From: Kuafuiihalomonas sp050331295
Lineage (GTDB): Bacteria; Myxococcota; Kuafuiibacteriia; Kuafuiibacteriales; Kuafuiibacteriaceae
NCBI GenBank assembly: GCA_050331295.1
Contig: JBHJGZ010000003.1
Location: forward strand, 62,001 to 126,000
Length of the DNA stretch: 64,000 nucleotides
Direction: 5' to 3'
Position numbers and translations under genes: made by a program. Under the pieces are notes generated by a model. It ran no database searches. It was not told where the DNA came from and saw nothing but the letters and a program-made list of their open reading frames with translations. Of this stretch, positions 7,530 to 16,184 are shown piece by piece. Each line of letters starts with the position of its first letter. Positions within the stretch are counted from its first letter, which is position 1.

Positions 7530-8736
7530 GCTTCCTCAGTCTCCGCAATTCTTCCGGACGGGAGACGAGGGCTGGATTGAGTTCGAGGTAGGCGACGTCC
7601 TGCTCGGCTCGGCGTAGGTCACCCAGTTTCAGGGCACACTCGGCCCGGAATCTCCGTGCCTCGTGACCGACCACGGTGCTGGCACCGAACATGATCGAGG
7701 CCGAATAGTGCGGTATCGCCGAGCGACAATCGCCCAGCTTCCGAAACAGCGTCGCCAGGGTGAAGTGAACCGAACGACCTCTTTCTCCCTCGACGTTGGA
7801 AAGAAGTCGCCGACACGCGGCAACCGCGTCGACATATGCCTGGGCCGCGATCAAGGCATTGCATTCAAGATCCTGGGCCAGAAACAGCTCGTGGCGCGTG
7901 CGGGCCCGCTCCCGGGCCTTCCGAGCGTGTTCCGCCCCCCGAAGCGGATGCCCCTCCACCACGAAAGCTCGACGGGCCATCTCCAGGTGCGTCATGAACG
8001 ACGAGGCCGGCTTCCGGATCCGGACCTCCACCTCCCCCATCGTCGACGACCGGTCCGCGACGTTCGGTCGAACAGGAGCGCGCGCTCGAGTCGGAGCCGG
8101 CGCAGCGCGTGGCTTTTTCGAGACCGTCTGGGTGCTCGCAGGTGGGGATAGGGGGGGAGGCTGCGCGGGCCTTCGAGTGGGCTGCCCGGCATGGTTCGAC
8201 GCGTCCGCGGCCGTACGGTCGAAGCGCGAGGCGGCGAAGACCAGGCCCGACGCCTCCGCCCAGCGAAATGGCTCCGGCTCAGGGTCGACGAAGGCGAACC
8301 CCTCTCGAACCCCATCCCCGAGGTCATCCGGCGTACACTGCAGCGGCTTCGCGGGCACGAAGCGCTGGATCCAGCCGGTGGCGAGGGCTTCGTCTGCGTT
8401 CGCCTCGGTCGAGGTCACGCGGGCACGGTGAACGATCCACCCTGCGGGCGCCGACACGAGGACCGCGGCCACCACCGCCCATCCTCCCACACCCTTTCGC
8501 CGGCGCCCCTGGTCGGTCCGCGCACGGCTCCATCGGTCCAGCGTCTTGATCTCGAGGCGGCGAGCCGACAGCTCATCGATGGACGTGGCATCCACGAATA
8601 GGCCGGATATCTGAGCAATCCGGGCCTTGTCGGCGCGACACGATCTGCACGCATCGAGGTGTCTCTGCTCCGCGGAGGTCGGGACCGCGTTCTGAGCCAA
8701 CTCCGCGAGCCGACCGGGTTGGACATGTCCCCGCAC
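7471..8736 (-). CDS. Anti-sigma-like zinc-finger membrane protein with C-terminal helical repeats
   Basis: This 421-residue protein begins with a zf-HC2/ZAS-type site, H26-x3-C30-x2-C33. One membrane helix follows at about 82-104 (G-W-A-V-V-A-A-V-L-V-S-A-P-A-G), then a long Pro/Arg-rich linker. The C-terminal half (about 245-410) is alanine/arginine-rich and looks like TPR-type helical hairpins. Such an N-terminus normally binds an ECF sigma factor, but no sigma gene is adjacent; the upstream gene is alkB. The GTG start is preceded by GGAG. The tail overlaps cysQ antisense by 59 bp. The role is inferred from architecture only. Confidence 0.72.
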   Translation of the reverse strand: MRGHVQPGRLAELAQNAVPTSAEQRHLDACRSCRADKARIAQISGLFVDATSIDELSARRLEIKTLDRWSRARTDQGRRRKGVGGWAVVAAVLVSAPAGWIVHRARVTSTEANADEALATGWIQRFVPAKPLQCTPDDLGDGVREGFAFVDPEPEPFRWAEASGLVFAASRFDRTAADASNHAGQPTRRPAQPPPLSPPASTQTVSKKPRAAPAPTRARAPVRPNVADRSSTMGEVEVRIRKPASSFMTHLEMARRAFVVEGHPLRGAEHARKARERARTRHELFLAQDLECNALIAAQAYVDAVAACRRLLSNVEGERGRSVHFTLATLFRKLGDCRSAIPHYSASIMFGASTVVGHEARRFRAECALKLGDLRRAEQDVAYLELNPALVSRPEELRRLRKLIDQAVQGQGEVSPRDGAP

Positions 8737-8809
8737 TCCTTTCTCCGTGCCTTCATGGCGCTGAGATGTTCACGGTTCGGCGCACGAAATGCTGAAAACG
8801 TCTCGGCCG

Positions 8810-9445
8810 TCAGCCCTGCGCACCGCGCACGCCCCTTCGCGGGGCCCCGGCGCGTCGGCGGGACCTCGGATTGCACGTCAGGAAGCGGAATGTGACGTTG
8901 ATGCGTTCGGTCGTCACGGTGCTTTGTCGCGGCACCCCGTGGCGCCATCCATGTTGGGTACTTCCACCCATGACCAGGAGACTGCCTGGTTCGAGCCAAA
9001 CGGTGCGTCGATCCCGACCACGCTTCGGCGCCAACACGAATCGACGTCGGGCGCCCAGGGACACCGCTGCGATGCTCGGGCATCGACCAAGCTCGGGTTC
9101 GTCGTCGGCGTGCATCCCCATATGGTCCTGTCCATCGCGGTAGCGGTTCAAAAGCGCATGGTTGTAAAGCACGCCGGTTCGGAGGACGACGCGGTGGAGG
9201 AGTTCGTTCAGACTCCGCGTCCAAGGACGCGGCTCCAGTGTCTGTCCCGAGTATCGATAGGGCAGGCCACCGGCCCAGTCGATCAAGCGAGGCTGCATGA
9301 CGTCTCGACCGAAGACCTGGATGGCCCGGGCCTGCCAACACTGTTCCCGGATCAATCGGTCGAGCCAGGTATCCGGCTCATCCAACCACTCCAGGTACAT
9401 GTCGAGATAGGCACCACGACCGAGCTCGGTTCGAATCCGGTGCAT
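8810..9445 (-). CDS. alkB: AlkB-type 2-oxoglutarate/Fe(II) dioxygenase (DNA/RNA alkylation repair)
   Basis: AlkB-family enzymes oxidatively remove methyl groups such as 1-methyladenine and 3-methylcytosine. The diagnostic region N-R-Y-R-D-G-Q-D-H-M-G-M-H-A-D-D-E (about 100-116) supplies Fe ligands H112 and D114. H169 in R-H-G-V-P-R is the third ligand, and R-I-N-V-T-F-R near 181-187 binds 2-oxoglutarate. The size and the N-x-Y-x-D-G-x-D-x3-H-x-D form fit the ABH2/ABH3-like branch. I used the ATG at 9445; an upstream ATG at 9490 would overlap the start codon of the divergent kinase gene. Confidence 0.88.
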   Translation of the reverse strand: MHRIRTELGRGAYLDMYLEWLDEPDTWLDRLIREQCWQARAIQVFGRDVMQPRLIDWAGGLPYRYSGQTLEPRPWTRSLNELLHRVVLRTGVLYNHALLNRYRDGQDHMGMHADDEPELGRCPSIAAVSLGARRRFVLAPKRGRDRRTVWLEPGSLLVMGGSTQHGWRHGVPRQSTVTTERINVTFRFLTCNPRSRRRAGAPRRGVRGAQG

Positions 9446-9488
9446 GGCGTCGGCGGCGCTACCACGACGCCTGCATTCCGGCCAAGGC

Positions 9489-11039
9489 ATGAGCCTGATA
9501 GGCTTCGGGAAACGGATGCGCCCCGCCCCTCCAGTCGAGCTTCCGAAACCCTTCGGACGCTATGTACTCGAGCGCCTCCTCTCCCGGGGCGGCATGGGAG
9601 ACGTGTACACCGCCATCGCGCGGGGCGTGCACAAGCGATGCGTTCTCAAGACGATTCGACCCGACCTCATCGGCGAAGCCGAATTCATCGGCCGCTTCAC
9701 GGACGAAGCGAAGATCATGGTTCGAATGGACCACCCGAACGTGATTCGGGTCTTCGATTGCGGCAAATTCAAGGATGAGTACTACATCGCGATGGAATAC
9801 GTGCACGGCCGGGACCTCGGCGATGTCCTCGACCGCGCATATGAACGCGCCGAACGACTTCCGGTTTCCGTCGGCCTGTACCTCGCAGAGCAGATTGCGC
9901 TCGGGCTCACCCATGTGCACGGCCTCAAAGACGAGCAGGGGCGACACATGGGGCTCGTGCACAGAGACGTCTCTCCTCAGAACATCCTGGTCGGCTTCGA
10001 CGGAAGCGTACAGCTGATCGATTTCGGCTTGGCCCGGACCGACCTCCTTCCCAATCGAACGCAGGGTGCGCTCGCCGTCGGCAAGTTCGGGTACATGAGT
10101 CCGGAGCAGGCCCGACACCAAACCATCGATGGTCGTGCCGATGTGTATGCGGCCGGGGTCACACTGTTCGAAGTCTTCACGGGAGAACGGTTGGTCGACG
10201 AGAGTGACCAGAAGACGCTTTGGAAGCGGGTTCTCGCCCCTCAGCATCGAAAACCAAGCTCCGTGGTCCCCACCCTCCCCCGGGCTGTGGACGAGCTCAT
10301 CGAAACCGCGGTCGCCGTCCTGCCGGGGGAGCGATTTGCAACCGCCGAGCACATGGCGTCTTTCGCGCGCCATGCTCAGATTCATCCCAAACCGCAGGCT
10401 CTGTTGATGGAGTGTCTCCGTCACCTCTATCCAGGGATCGACCCGAAGCCTCCGCCAATTCCGAGCCTGAGTTCAGACCTACCCGCCGACGTCTCGCTGA
10501 TCATCGCGAGCTCGCGGGAAAGGCAGCTTTCCGTATTCGGCCGGGGCGCGCTCCCGGTGGAAGGCACCTTGGACTTCGAGGCGCATCACGTACCGAGGCT
10601 TCAGAGCGACAGCACCGACACCGGACACTGGAGTGAGCCTCGACCCGCCAGTTTGTCCTCTTCGTTCGATCTGGCGGACCCCACCGAAACCCAGCTGGAG
10701 CCCCCGCCGATGGCGGAACACGAGACGACCTCGGACGGCTTCGACGACGCCGAGACGCTGGTCTCCCGCGCCCCGCCCTCACCGGGGTCACCCACCTCCC
10801 CCGTCCCGCCCCTACCCGAGTCACCCCGCTTCGTGCCCCGGAGTGGGGCCAAGGTGACTGCGGTGAAGCGGACCATCCGGGAACGACGAGCGCCCCAGGT
10901 GGCTGCGAACCTCGGGCAGGCCGCTCCGGACGCGACCTCGACGGATGCCCAAGGCACGCGTTGGGACGCACGCCGCACGCTCACCGCCCTGCTCTTGGGC
11001 GCCGTGCTGGGAGCGCTCGCGGCGTCTTGGGTCTTTTGA
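9489..11039 (+). CDS. Membrane-anchored Ser/Thr protein kinase
   Basis: This is a 516-residue eukaryote-like kinase. The kinase domain occupies about 22-290: F-G-R-Y-V-L-E-R-L-L-S-R-G-G-M-G-D-V-Y (glycine loop), C-V-L-K-T-I-R (ATP lysine), L-V-H-R-D-V-S-P-Q-N (catalytic loop), L-I-D-F-G-L-A-R (metal-binding DFG) and G-Y-M-S-P-E-Q. A long Ser/Pro-rich linker leads to a C-terminal hydrophobic segment, L-T-A-L-L-L-G-A-V-L-G-A-L-A-A-S-W-V-F, ending the protein. That suggests a tail-anchored kinase facing the cytosol. H-R-D-V-S-P-Q-N is the form common in myxobacterial kinases. Substrates are unknown; it is convergent with the next gene (17 bp gap). Confidence 0.92.
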   Translation: MSLIGFGKRMRPAPPVELPKPFGRYVLERLLSRGGMGDVYTAIARGVHKRCVLKTIRPDLIGEAEFIGRFTDEAKIMVRMDHPNVIRVFDCGKFKDEYYIAMEYVHGRDLGDVLDRAYERAERLPVSVGLYLAEQIALGLTHVHGLKDEQGRHMGLVHRDVSPQNILVGFDGSVQLIDFGLARTDLLPNRTQGALAVGKFGYMSPEQARHQTIDGRADVYAAGVTLFEVFTGERLVDESDQKTLWKRVLAPQHRKPSSVVPTLPRAVDELIETAVAVLPGERFATAEHMASFARHAQIHPKPQALLMECLRHLYPGIDPKPPPIPSLSSDLPADVSLIIASSRERQLSVFGRGALPVEGTLDFEAHHVPRLQSDSTDTGHWSEPRPASLSSSFDLADPTETQLEPPPMAEHETTSDGFDDAETLVSRAPPSPGSPTSPVPPLPESPRFVPRSGAKVTAVKRTIRERRAPQVAANLGQAAPDATSTDAQGTRWDARRTLTALLLGAVLGALAASWVF

Positions 11040-11056
11040 ACCGAAGCGTCCGCGAC

Positions 11057-12277
11057 TCAACCACCGAACAGAGCGAGCTGTTCGGGCCGCACCAAGGAAT
11101 GCACCCGGATCCCCCTCGTGCGAAGCGCATCGGCCAGATCTTCGTCCGGAGCGTGGGTGAGATAAACCTCTTCCGGTCCGCAGGAGGTGACGAATTCCAG
11201 AAGCTCCTTGTGGTCGGCGGCTTCGGCCAACGGGAACGCTGCATCCACTCGAGTACGGTAAGCGAATCCGGGCTCTAGCGCTCGACCCGAAATGAGGGCC
11301 AATCGGTGGTTCTTGATGTTTCGAACCGTGGTGTCGTGACGCAGAATCGGTGGGACCACGATGACTTCGTCCCGAGCCGGATGCCCTTGCAAACGCTTCA
11401 CACCCAAGAGGTTGCAGCCGAGCTGAATGTAGGCACGGCCCACGTCGTAGATGGACCGATGCGCTCTCAGGCGGTAACCCCGCTTTCCGAGGAGGTACAT
11501 GAGCTCCTGAGCGGGCCCCATCGGTGGGACCAACAGCACCGGCACGCCTTTGTTCTCCAGCGTATCGTCGATGAAGCTCAGAATCTTTTCCAAGACCTCT
11601 TCTCGCTCCGGGAATCGGAAATGACGGCTCCCGAATGTCGCTGGCAGCGCGACGGCGTCGCACTCCACCGGTCGGGCGCGCTCGGCAGTGGACAGGCGCT
11701 GGGAAAGGAAATCGTTTGTGTAGAGCAGTCGGCGCTCGCCGCGAGTCACCCGAAGCTGCGCAGCGCCCAGCATCCGTCCGGCCGGAAACATCTCGAGTTC
11801 CAGCGCGCCGAGGACGAAGGGCCTCCGATAAGGGCTGGTCAGCGCGTCGACCCGTCCGCTGCCTCGGGTGAGGATTCGAACCGTCTCTTCCGTGGCCAGG
11901 ATGCGTCGATGTTTTCCGATGAAATCGGCATGGGCGCTGGAAATGAACGCCATGTCTCGCCGTCGGTCGGCGTCGAACCACAGGACGGAATCCGTCAAAT
12001 GGACCCCGCCCGACCATTCGAATTCTCGCCACGGCATGCCGAAGTACCGGCCGCTCGCCCCGGTTCTCGGCTCCGCAGGCCCGCCGGCTCCTTCCCTCGC
12101 CACCATCGGTACCGGCCGAAGGGCGCGGGTGCCCGAAGCGCTCCGCTCTCCCAGGCTCGCGGATGGAACTCTCGGTGCGGGCTCTGCTTTCCCAGCGGGC
12201 GGCTCGGGGGCGAAAAAATCTAGATTGCGGCCGACGCTCGAGAAGCGCGGGTGCGGAGGCGTGCGTCGGGGCTCCAT
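11057..12277 (-). CDS. Degenerate metallo-beta-lactamase-fold (SNM1/YSH1-like) protein with C-terminal clamp motif
   Basis: This 406-residue protein has a Pro-rich N-terminal stretch (about 1-75) and then the outline of COG1236-type exonucleases (ligase-associated exonuclease / mRNA 3'-end factor). The metal motif H-x-H-x-D-H is reduced to S114-A-H116-A-D118-F119. The usual P-A-G-H-x-L-G-S motif reads P-A-G-R-M-L-G-A, so two ligand histidines there and a third downstream are lost, while L-Y-T-N-D-F keeps the aspartate. It therefore probably has no nuclease activity. The C-terminus ends Q-L-A-L-F-G-G, a close match to the beta sliding-clamp motif Q-L-[SD]-L-F. First ATG at 12277. Divergent from the BolA gene. 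Confidence 0.7.
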   Translation of the reverse strand: MEPRRTPPHPRFSSVGRNLDFFAPEPPAGKAEPAPRVPSASLGERSASGTRALRPVPMVAREGAGGPAEPRTGASGRYFGMPWREFEWSGGVHLTDSVLWFDADRRRDMAFISSAHADFIGKHRRILATEETVRILTRGSGRVDALTSPYRRPFVLGALELEMFPAGRMLGAAQLRVTRGERRLLYTNDFLSQRLSTAERARPVECDAVALPATFGSRHFRFPEREEVLEKILSFIDDTLENKGVPVLLVPPMGPAQELMYLLGKRGYRLRAHRSIYDVGRAYIQLGCNLLGVKRLQGHPARDEVIVVPPILRHDTTVRNIKNHRLALISGRALEPGFAYRTRVDAAFPLAEAADHKELLEFVTSCGPEEVYLTHAPDEDLADALRTRGIRVHSLVRPEQLALFGG

Positions 12278-12366
12278 GGGGCGATCCCCAGAAAACGTAT
12301 GAACACGAGCATCCGGGATCAAGTTTTGACGCCGCGCCTCCGCGGGATGTGGCAACGTTTCACGTG

Positions 12367-12591
12367 ATGACCACGGACGAGGTGAAGGCCCTGATCGAAC
12401 AGGGGGTGCCCAACGCTGAGGCGACGGTGACGGATCTGACCGGAACCGGCGACCACTTCCGAGCCGATGTCGTCTCGGAAGCGTTTCGCGGCCTGTCGCC
12501 CATCGAACAACACAAGCTGGTCTATGGCGCCCTCGGAACCCTGGTCGGGGGCCCGATCCACGCCCTTCAACTGTTCACCAAGACACCGTAG
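12367..12591 (+). CDS. BolA/IbaG-family protein
   Basis: This 74-residue single-domain BolA protein begins M-T-T-D-E-V-K-A-L-I-E-Q-G-V-P-N-A and has the family's G-T-G-D-H-F-R-A-D-V-V-S-E-A-F-R-G strand-turn segment, L-V-Y-G-A-L-G near 52-58, and the C-terminal H-A-L-Q-L-F-T-K-T-P. The helix-turn near H-K-L-V-Y is the class-II signature. BolA proteins pair with monothiol glutaredoxins and bind [2Fe-2S]; IbaG-like members are linked to acid stress and cluster trafficking. No glutaredoxin gene is in the window. The ATG lies just after a GTG codon; the ribosome site is weak. Confidence 0.88.
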   Translation: MTTDEVKALIEQGVPNAEATVTDLTGTGDHFRADVVSEAFRGLSPIEQHKLVYGALGTLVGGPIHALQLFTKTP

Positions 12592-12602
12592 GCCAGTTCG
12601 GC

Positions 12603-13742
12603 TTAGGCCAGTTCTTCGAGCATCGCTTCCCGCTCGCGAACAACCGCTTCCCGCTCCGCTTCCAGGTGCCGGGCGATCAGATCATGAACCCGTGGGTCGC
12701 GAACGTAGTGGGCCGAGTGCATCAGCGTGGGCTCGAAACCTCTGACCCGCTTGTGCTCCCCTCCGGCGCCGGGCTCGAAAACGTCCAATCCCTTTTCCAG
12801 ACATTCCTGGACTCCATGATAGTAGCACACGTTGAAGTGAAGATGCCGCAGCTCTCGAAAGCATCCCCAGTAACGTCCATACAAACGTGAGCCTTTCTCG
12901 AAGTTCACCGCCCCGGCCACAACCTCGCCCGACGCGGTCTCGGCGACCACCAGCCGCAGGGTGTCTTGCAGCTCCTGTGTCCAGACCTCGAAGGCTTTCT
13001 CGGTCAGATAGCGACGCCCCCAAAAGAACTTGTCGACGGTCGAGCGGTAGAGTCGAAAGGCGAGGCGTGCCTTACCGCAAAGCGCTTCACCACCGAGCGT
13101 TCTGATCGTCACCCCTTGCTTTTCGAGCTCGCGTCGTTCTCGCTTCAGTTGATTGCGACGCTTGCTGTTGAAACGACCCAAGTACTCGTCGAAGGAGGTC
13201 TGACCCTGCCGACTCCAGTGGTACTGAAGTCCGAATCGCCGCATGAAACCTGCTTCCGCCAGGGCGTCGGCCTCCTCCGGACTGGTGAAATTCACATGGA
13301 CGCTGCTGAGCTCCATGGCGCGGCACATCTCCATGAGGACTTCGGCCAAGGAACGCCGCAGGGCGACCGGATCTTCGTCCGGATGCACCAGGAGTCGAGG
13401 CCCGGTCACCGGTGTGAAGGGCACGCCCACCAAAAGCTTTGGATAGTACTCGATGCCCAGGCGATGACAGAGATCCGCCCACGCGAAGTCGAAAACGAAC
13501 TCGCCCTGACTGTGCAGCTTGATGTAGGCCGGCGCGGCGGCGATGACCTTCGGCCCGCGTTTCACCACCGGAAATCTCGGAATCCAGCCGGTCTGCGCCT
13601 GGATGGTGCCTGCGCGCTCGAGGCTCTGAAGAAACCGCCACTCCACGAAGGGAGACGCATCTTCGGCACCGACCAACGGGTCCCAGTCTTGCGGGTCCAC
13701 CTCGGAGGCGCCCTCGACCACCTCGACCGTCAGCGTATCCAC
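12603..13742 (-). CDS. GNAT/FemAB-like acyltransferase of the DUF482 (peptidogalycan) family
   Basis: This protein of about 379 residues matches COG3146/DUF482 members over its length: an N-terminal W-D-P-L-V-G, then S-P-F-V-E-W-R-F-L-Q-S-L-E, the F-V-F-D-F-A-W-A-D region, P-F-T-P-V-T-G-P-R-L-L, and in the C-terminal half F-W-G-R-R-Y-L-T and A-G-A-V-N-F then L-Y-G-R-Y-W-G-C. E-P-G-A-G-G-E-H-K is the family hallmark near the end. FemAB/GNAT-fold proteins transfer acyl or aminoacyl groups; the substrate of this family is not established. I chose the GTG at 13742 (GGATAGG about 9 nt upstream), which gives the usual family length. A longer open frame to 14153 has unlikely composition. Confidence 0.85.
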   Translation of the reverse strand: MDTLTVEVVEGASEVDPQDWDPLVGAEDASPFVEWRFLQSLERAGTIQAQTGWIPRFPVVKRGPKVIAAAPAYIKLHSQGEFVFDFAWADLCHRLGIEYYPKLLVGVPFTPVTGPRLLVHPDEDPVALRRSLAEVLMEMCRAMELSSVHVNFTSPEEADALAEAGFMRRFGLQYHWSRQGQTSFDEYLGRFNSKRRNQLKRERRELEKQGVTIRTLGGEALCGKARLAFRLYRSTVDKFFWGRRYLTEKAFEVWTQELQDTLRLVVAETASGEVVAGAVNFEKGSRLYGRYWGCFRELRHLHFNVCYYHGVQECLEKGLDVFEPGAGGEHKRVRGFEPTLMHSAHYVRDPRVHDLIARHLEAEREAVVREREAMLEELA

Positions 13743-13858
13743 TCGTGCGAGCCTATCCGCAGCGCTCCCCGGACCGGAGGATTTTCGACGGGTCGAGCAG
13801 AAACCTCCAAAAAGCGGAGAAGTTCCACATGGTGCAGACAACGCCACGAGGAGCACGA

Positions 13859-13884
13859 ACCCACGTAGGCGCATCCACGTGGGT
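13859..13884. repeat. Perfect 8-bp inverted repeat (hairpin)
   Basis: ACCCACGT at 13859-13866 pairs with ACGTGGGT at 13877-13884 across a 10-nt loop. It lies about 117 bp upstream of the acyltransferase start. There is no T-run on either side, so it may be an operator or mRNA leader structure rather than a terminator. Confidence 0.45.
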
Positions 13885-13947
13885 CCGGCTGCGGAGCCCT
13901 GCGCTCGAGCGACCGAGCGTGACCGAACGCGCGTGACCAGAAGAATG

Positions 13948-13963
13948 GGCAAGCGAGCTTGCC
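13948..13963. repeat. Short inverted repeat GGCAAG/CTTGCC
   Basis: GGCAAG (13948-13953) and CTTGCC (13958-13963) form a 6-bp stem with a CGAG loop. It sits between the two divergent genes and may be a regulator site or transcript hairpin; the sequence alone does not decide. Confidence 0.35.
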
Positions 13964-14164
13964 GGATTGGATGAGACCATCGTTGCCGGTTTTCGGAGCG
14001 CATCCGATGTCGGCTGAAGTGGGGGAATGCACATCCAGGGCGGTGGAATGAAGGCCGAGAGCCTAGTGGGGACTGCCGCCGCCATCCTGGCCGTCTCGAT
14101 CCCCGAATTGAATCCAGACGACGAGGGGCTTCTCGGGGGCATCCGACTTGCACCCTTCGACTTC

Positions 14165-14782
14165 ATGCAGAAAAGAAGGCCGTCGTTTTCATTCGGCGGC
14201 GCAGGCCTGCACGTCGCCGTTGTGATGGGAGCCATGACGGTCGCCGTGCCGGCGGATGGGACCGTCCTCGCGGATGTGCCGATGCCCACGATGGCGGTTC
14301 AGGCTGAAACGATTGTCCGCGGCGTGGTCCAGCAAGTCGGAGCTCGAATCGTGGTCCTCCGCTCTGGGCATCGCGTCGAAACGCGAACCCGCATCAGCGT
14401 TCAATCGTGCTGGAAGGGAGACTGCGGGACGGCTGTGACCGTGGTCGAACCGGGCGGAGAGACGCCGTACGGTCGTGCGGTGACCCACGGGGCGCCTCGG
14501 TACGCGGTCGGCGAAGAGGTGGTGGTGTTTCTGGAGCGCGGCCGAGGGGGCGAGCTTCACACCTACGGCATGGCGCTGGGGCGATTTCAGGTGCACCGCG
14601 ACGCCGAGGGAGGTGCGTGGGCGATCCGCGACCTCTCCGACGTCGTGCTGGCAAGAGACGTGGGCTCGCGCATGACCCTCGCCGAGGGGAGCGCACTCGA
14701 GGTCCTTCCGTTGTCCGACCTCTCGGAGATGGTCCGAAGAGCGTGGCCTCCCCAGTCCAGGCCCGAAGGCATTCCTCGATGA
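14165..14782 (+). CDS. Exported partner protein of a matrixin metalloprotease
   Basis: This protein of about 205 residues starts M-Q-K-R-R-P-S-F and continues through a hydrophobic stretch (A-V-V-M-G-A-M-T-V-A-V, about 20-30) that looks like a signal peptide. It is followed by A-E-T-I-V-R-G-V-V-Q-Q-V and R-T-R-I-S-V-Q-S-C-W-K-G-D. This beta-rich pattern resembles small proteins I recall beside matrixin genes in myxobacteria. There is a disulphide candidate pair (C-W-K-G-D-C). The stop overlaps the protease start (ATGA, 14779-14782), so the two are translated together. It may be a chaperone, inhibitor or substrate-binding partner; the molecular role is not known. Confidence 0.7.
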   Translation: MQKRRPSFSFGGAGLHVAVVMGAMTVAVPADGTVLADVPMPTMAVQAETIVRGVVQQVGARIVVLRSGHRVETRTRISVQSCWKGDCGTAVTVVEPGGETPYGRAVTHGAPRYAVGEEVVVFLERGRGGELHTYGMALGRFQVHRDAEGGAWAIRDLSDVVLARDVGSRMTLAEGSALEVLPLSDLSEMVRRAWPPQSRPEGIPR

Positions 14783-16137
14783 GGAGGCTCAGGGTCTCGT
14801 TGCTCACGTTCCTCCTGGTCGCAGGCACGGAGGGTTCTTCTTCGGCGTGGTCCGGCATCGGCGCGACGTGGCCTCGAGGAACGCCTGCCTATCGATTCGA
14901 GCAGAGCGGTTCGGATGACCTGGGAGACCTCAGCGAACCTCTCACCCGGGAAGGCATGGAGGTTTGGTCCACACTTCCATGTACCGGCTATCAGCCGGTG
15001 TACGAAGGCGTGACCCCAGTGGAGCCGGGAACGTACGAAGGGGTCAACGTCGTGGGCTGGATCGAGCAGGGCTGGACCCGTGGAAGCGGCGTGATCGGAA
15101 CGACGTCCACGCGCATCGGCGGGTCCGGCATCGTCGAGGCCGACATCGCGCTGAACGGTGAGGACTGGACCTGGGTCACGGGAGATGGGTCCACGTCGAA
15201 TCGAACTTGCAACGCGTTCACCATCATCGCCCACGAAGCCGGTCACTTCGCCGGTCTCGGTCACTCGAACGCGAGCGTGACCATCATGCGGTCGTCCTAC
15301 AGCGGCGGAACCGGTTTCCTTTCAGAAGACGATGAAGAGGGGATCTGCACCCTCTATCCGGTCCCCGAGCCGCCCATGCCGTGTTCGCAAACCGGGTGTC
15401 CGGCGGGACAGGAGTGCGTCGATGAAGCCTGTATGACCTCCTTGGAGATCCTGTGCGCTCCCTGCAGCCAGGGCGCGGACTGTGGTGGTCCCGATGACCA
15501 ATGTCTTCGATATCCCGACGGCTATAGCGGGTGTGCCGTCGCATGCGATGCAGACGACGATTGTGGAGACGAAGCCTATGACTGTCTTCGGGTCCGGGGC
15601 GCGGACCGCCGCCAGTGTGTTCGCCGGGTCGACGGGGTGGAGGGATGCTTCGACCTTCCTCCCGCAGCGCCCCCCGCTCCGCCGAGTCCTCCTCCTCCCG
15701 ACCCAGCGCCCCCTCCCGCTCCCGAACCGCCACTCCCCATGCCTCCGGAACCCGACGAGCCGCCCCTGCCGCCGGGCGATGCCGCGTTGGGCAGCATCTG
15801 CCTCGACGGAAGCGACTGCGCGTCCGGCGTCTGCGTCACGAACAATGGCGACAGCTTCTGCAGTCAGCCTTGCGGAGAGACGTGCCCCGTCGATTTCGAA
15901 TGCGTTCGAACCGGGTCCCTCGACTTTTGCCAACCCGTCGCGCTGGGGGAGGAAGACCCCCCTGGGACCGACTCGGTTCCAGGGCAGAGCGGCTCCGAAC
16001 CCGACATTCCGGTCCATGGCGGCTGCACCAGTACCGGACCTCGGCAGCCGGGACCGGTGCACTTCGCCTTGGGAGCCCTGCTCGCGGCGGCGCTGCGCCG
16101 AAGGCGAAGGCGTCGTCACCCCAGCTGTCTTTCATAG
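14779..16137 (+). CDS. Secreted matrixin-like zinc metalloprotease with MYXO-CTERM-type tail
   Basis: This is a 452-residue exported protease. The signal peptide (R-R-L-R-V-S-L-L-T-F-L-L-V-A-G, ending about residue 23) is followed by a metzincin catalytic domain with H152-E-A-G-H156-x2-G-x2-H162 and a Met-turn M170. Cys-rich modules (about 195-290 and 340-400) flank a proline-rich spacer (about 290-330). The C-terminus has a conserved cysteine region, a hydrophobic helix (H-F-A-L-G-A-L-L-A-A-A-L) and an Arg cluster, the layout of the MYXO-CTERM sorting tag that anchors proteins at the myxobacterial cell surface. The frame upstream of 14779 is noncoding. Confidence 0.88.
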   Translation: MRRLRVSLLTFLLVAGTEGSSSAWSGIGATWPRGTPAYRFEQSGSDDLGDLSEPLTREGMEVWSTLPCTGYQPVYEGVTPVEPGTYEGVNVVGWIEQGWTRGSGVIGTTSTRIGGSGIVEADIALNGEDWTWVTGDGSTSNRTCNAFTIIAHEAGHFAGLGHSNASVTIMRSSYSGGTGFLSEDDEEGICTLYPVPEPPMPCSQTGCPAGQECVDEACMTSLEILCAPCSQGADCGGPDDQCLRYPDGYSGCAVACDADDDCGDEAYDCLRVRGADRRQCVRRVDGVEGCFDLPPAAPPAPPSPPPPDPAPPPAPEPPLPMPPEPDEPPLPPGDAALGSICLDGSDCASGVCVTNNGDSFCSQPCGETCPVDFECVRTGSLDFCQPVALGEEDPPGTDSVPGQSGSEPDIPVHGGCTSTGPRQPGPVHFALGALLAAALRRRRRRRHPSCLS

Positions 16138-16184
16138 CGCCGCCCGATCTCGACGTCTCGGTGCACTCGGTTTAGCCAGTCGGT

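Larger units (their letters stand above)
13743..14164. other. 422-bp intergenic region between divergent genes, with two inverted repeats
   Basis: No convincing gene is visible here. Both strands have open frames but with arginine/serine-rich translations typical of antisense noise. An upstream extension of the 14165 gene (ATGs at 14027 and 14048) is possible but would put residues before what looks like a signal peptide. The region must hold the promoters of the acyltransferase (leftward) and the metalloprotease pair (rightward). It contains hairpins at 13859-13884 and 13948-13963. Confidence 0.5.

Noticed and set aside
9488..9491. Shared CATG between alkB and the Ser/Thr kinase gene
   Set aside because: alkB has a better internal ATG at 9445 and needs no start at 9490.
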